Below are positions 62,347 through 64,000 of a stretch of DNA of 64,000 bases, piece after piece. Positions within the stretch are counted from its first letter, which is position 1, and every line of letters begins with the position of its first letter. Source of the stretch: an uncultured Marinoscillum sp. (GTDB lineage Bacteria; Bacteroidota; Bacteroidia; Cytophagales; MED-G16); the NCBI GenBank assembly GCA_902628365.1, contig CACOMW010000001.1:87626-151625 (forward strand), given 5' to 3'. Under the pieces are notes generated by a model that was not told the DNA's origin, did not search any database, and saw only the letters and a program-made list of their open reading frames with translations. The position numbers and the translations under genes are program-made.

Positions 62347-63582
62347 CTACAGACCATTATTTTGGGTTACCCCTATACAATAATATCCATCGTTTAGGCT
62401 AACAGTAGAAAAAGTAATGTTATCGCCACTAACACTATTTGCTGTTGCAGCTACAGAAAAATCTCCTGAAGTACCTGATCTATATAATAATTTGTAATTT
62501 GATGCTGCGCCAACAGTTGCATTGTTTCCCGTGACATCACTAATATCAAATATAACATTAGTTTCCACTGTTCCTGATTCATATAAGTGCCATATTCTTT
62601 TAGATCGAACAGCAACTCCAACAGGAAGGTTAGAGGTAGAGGTGCTAGATAGATTGTTATTTCCAAAAACAACAAAATTTTGTTCCGTCAACGCAGCATC
62701 AATTTTAAAAAAAAGACCATTAGAAGAGAGGCTATATTGTGAAGTTGACGTCTTTGCCCAAATTGCTTTTATAGAATTACGATAATCATTATTAAGATTA
62801 CCAATAGGAGCATAAGAAGTTACCCAGTCATTATTATTCATATTCTTTAATGTGCCATTATAAGAATTTGAACTATTATCAGTTAAGGTTGTCCCGGTAC
62901 CGTTTGTCATTTTATAATAAGCTACTAATCCTGCCTCATCTCCATTTAATTCTATAAACATATTATCAGCAATTTCAGAAGCTGTTCTTTTATCATTCCA
63001 AAACCTCACTTCATCTATTTCTCCATGAATAGTTGCTGAACTGTTATATCCGATATATTTTGTCATTAATTTAGCATTACTTATATTGCTAGTGTTAGCA
63101 GGACCGTTACTATACTCATGATAGAAACTACCTATAAATTCTCCATTAACATAAACTTTTAAATTGGTTCCTGAATATGTCCATGCTACATGCTCCCATT
63201 TTCCAACATCAGTATTTGCTGAAGAGTTATTAATATAAAAATCTGCATATCCATACTTAGAAATCCCTATTTTTTTAGTGTTTTGCCATTGACCCAGTCT
63301 TAAACTCCAATTGTTTGATCCGGCATTACTAAATGATTTATTTGTAAAATTATGAACATTCTTTTGAGCTGATTTTTTAAACCATACTTCTGCTGACCAG
63401 TTAGATGAAATAGTTGTTCCTCCAGTATTTATATGATCATTTACCCCATCAAATGACAGTGCATAGTTAACAAATGGAATTGGAGGGTCAGGCTTTTGTA
63501 TTCCGTGAAAGGTTGGAAGAGTAATTTGTGCTAAAAGATTTTCTATTATAAATAATAAAAAAAATGTTATATAATATCTCAT
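62347..63582 (-). CDS. Secreted LamG (concanavalin-like) domain protein
   Basis: The 411-residue protein has a signal peptide (about 1-19, IENLLAQ), then ITLPTFHGIQKPDPP, and a LamG-like domain (about 39-235): NYALSFDGVNDHINTGG, SAEVWFKKSAQKN, KWEHVAWTYSGTNLKVYVNGE, IHGEIDEVRFWNDKRTASEI and AYYKMTNGTGTTLTDNSSN. A C-terminal beta region (about 255-411) contains RIWHLYESGTVETNVIFDIS, and the protein stops at GVTQNNGL without a sorting domain. I chose the ATG at 63582 over a TTG seven codons upstream. It lies between two propeller-protein genes in opposite orientation. Confidence 0.85.
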   Translation of the reverse strand: MRYYITFFLLFIIENLLAQITLPTFHGIQKPDPPIPFVNYALSFDGVNDHINTGGTTISSNWSAEVWFKKSAQKNVHNFTNKSFSNAGSNNWSLRLGQWQNTKKIGISKYGYADFYINNSSANTDVGKWEHVAWTYSGTNLKVYVNGEFIGSFYHEYSNGPANTSNISNAKLMTKYIGYNSSATIHGEIDEVRFWNDKRTASEIADNMFIELNGDEAGLVAYYKMTNGTGTTLTDNSSNSYNGTLKNMNNNDWVTSYAPIGNLNNDYRNSIKAIWAKTSTSQYSLSSNGLFFKIDAALTEQNFVVFGNNNLSSTSTSNLPVGVAVRSKRIWHLYESGTVETNVIFDISDVTGNNATVGAASNYKLLYRSGTSGDFSVAATANSVSGDNITFSTVSLNDGYYCIGVTQNNGL

Positions 63583-63689
63583 TTGATAAGAATGATTTAT
63601 CAAAGATATTAATTATATAAAACTCTATTTTCTTGATAGAATAATTTATTTTTTTTTAAATTTATGATCGAAAAAAATACAATAAAGTT

Positions 63690-64000
63690 ATGCGAAGCTT
63701 CTTTCAAATTTTCCTTTTCTTTTTTTCTTTTACAGCGTTTTCACAAAATTATATTCAGTTTGGCGCTGACATTGATGGAGAAGCAGCTGAAAATTCAAGT
63801 GGTAGATCTGTTTCATTATCTAGTGATGGAACAATTCTTGCAATAGGAGCTTATCAAAATAATGGAAATGGTAGTTATTCAGGGCATGTACGAGTATATA
63901 AGTACGCTAATAATAGCTGGACACAATTAGGTGCTGACATTGATGGAGAAGCAGCTGATGATTGGAGTGGTTATTCTGTTTCATTATCAAGTGATGGAAC
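63690..64000 (+). CDS. Start of a second propeller-repeat secreted protein (runs off the window)
   Basis: From an ATG at 63690 a frame stays open to the window end. It encodes a signal peptide (FFQIFLFFFSFTAFSQ) and then the repeat unit FGADIDGEAAENSSGRSVSL, SDGTILAIGAYQNNGNG, SGHVRVYKYANNSWTQLG, and the start of the next copy (ADIDGEAADDWSGYSVSL). It is thus a paralog of the 1862-residue protein at 56755-62343, with repeats closer to the family consensus. The 3' end, and hence its sorting domain, lies outside the window. Confidence 0.9.
   Translation, partial: MRSFFQIFLFFFSFTAFSQNYIQFGADIDGEAAENSSGRSVSLSSDGTILAIGAYQNNGNGSYSGHVRVYKYANNSWTQLGADIDGEAADDWSGYSVSLSSDG

Noticed and set aside
63664..63846. 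Plus-strand frame of 60 codons at the end of the window
   Set aside because: It is out of frame with the clear propeller-repeat protein starting at 63690, which has a signal peptide and known repeats.

Overview
The window is a very AT-rich stretch of a Bacteroidota chromosome, most likely a marine member of the Flavobacteriales. The taxonomic signs are type IX secretion (T9SS) C-terminal sorting domains, a gliding-motility-type C-terminal domain, a sodium-pumping NADH dehydrogenase (nqr) operon, an exbB-exbD-exbD cluster, fused E1 2-oxoacid dehydrogenase, many 'Cys after Ser/Asn/Gly' lipoprotein signals, and TAnnTTTG-type promoter -7 boxes. Gene density is high, with many 1-20 bp overlaps and short spacers. 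I see no prophage, insertion sequence, CRISPR array or ribosomal RNA operon.

Layout. 0-7.4 kb: ruvC, a TatD nuclease, tRNA-Ser(GGA), an ExbB/ExbD energy-transduction cluster, an Atg22-like exporter, a small HsdR-N-type nuclease-fold protein and alanine dehydrogenase. 7.4-18 kb: fused E1 dehydrogenase, a lipoprotein, a YyaL/DUF255 protein, a tiny lipoprotein gene overlapping the RNase P RNA gene, tsaD-smpB, and a minus-strand run of ALDH, crcB, msrB and mscS. 18-38 kb: mostly secreted or envelope proteins (gliding-CTD protein, amidohydrolase, two large BNR/VPS10-like propeller proteins, a glycine-rich protein, an M49-type metallopeptidase, a DUF1080 protein), with asnB, tRNA-Lys and rsmE between them. 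38-49 kb: hslV, the E2 acyltransferase, a degenerate SRAP protein, fabH, a YwqK/MORN-repeat protein, cmk and nqrABCDE. 49-64 kb: DUF502, rhodanese, amidohydrolase, DUF2911 and DUF5916 proteins, a PqaA-like lipoprotein, a giant three-propeller T9SS cargo protein, a LamG protein, and the start of a second propeller protein running off the end.

How the genes fit together. The core metabolic and information genes look ordinary. Nqr makes a sodium gradient and ExbB/ExbD couple ion gradients to outer-membrane transport; the many secreted propeller, LamG and hydrolase proteins suggest life on polymers or surfaces.

No wholly new system is evident. The observations most worth following up are: (1) a SRAP-family protein that has lost all recognisable catalytic residues; (2) a glycine-rich secreted protein whose domain halves are in reversed order; (3) a giant protein with three blocks of exactly seven propeller-like repeats and a foreign domain inserted in a cadherin-like domain; (4) an nqr operon ending without nqrF; (5) a strong terminator hairpin 35 bp upstream of a lipoprotein gene; (6) a 47-codon lipoprotein gene whose stop codon lies inside rnpB.
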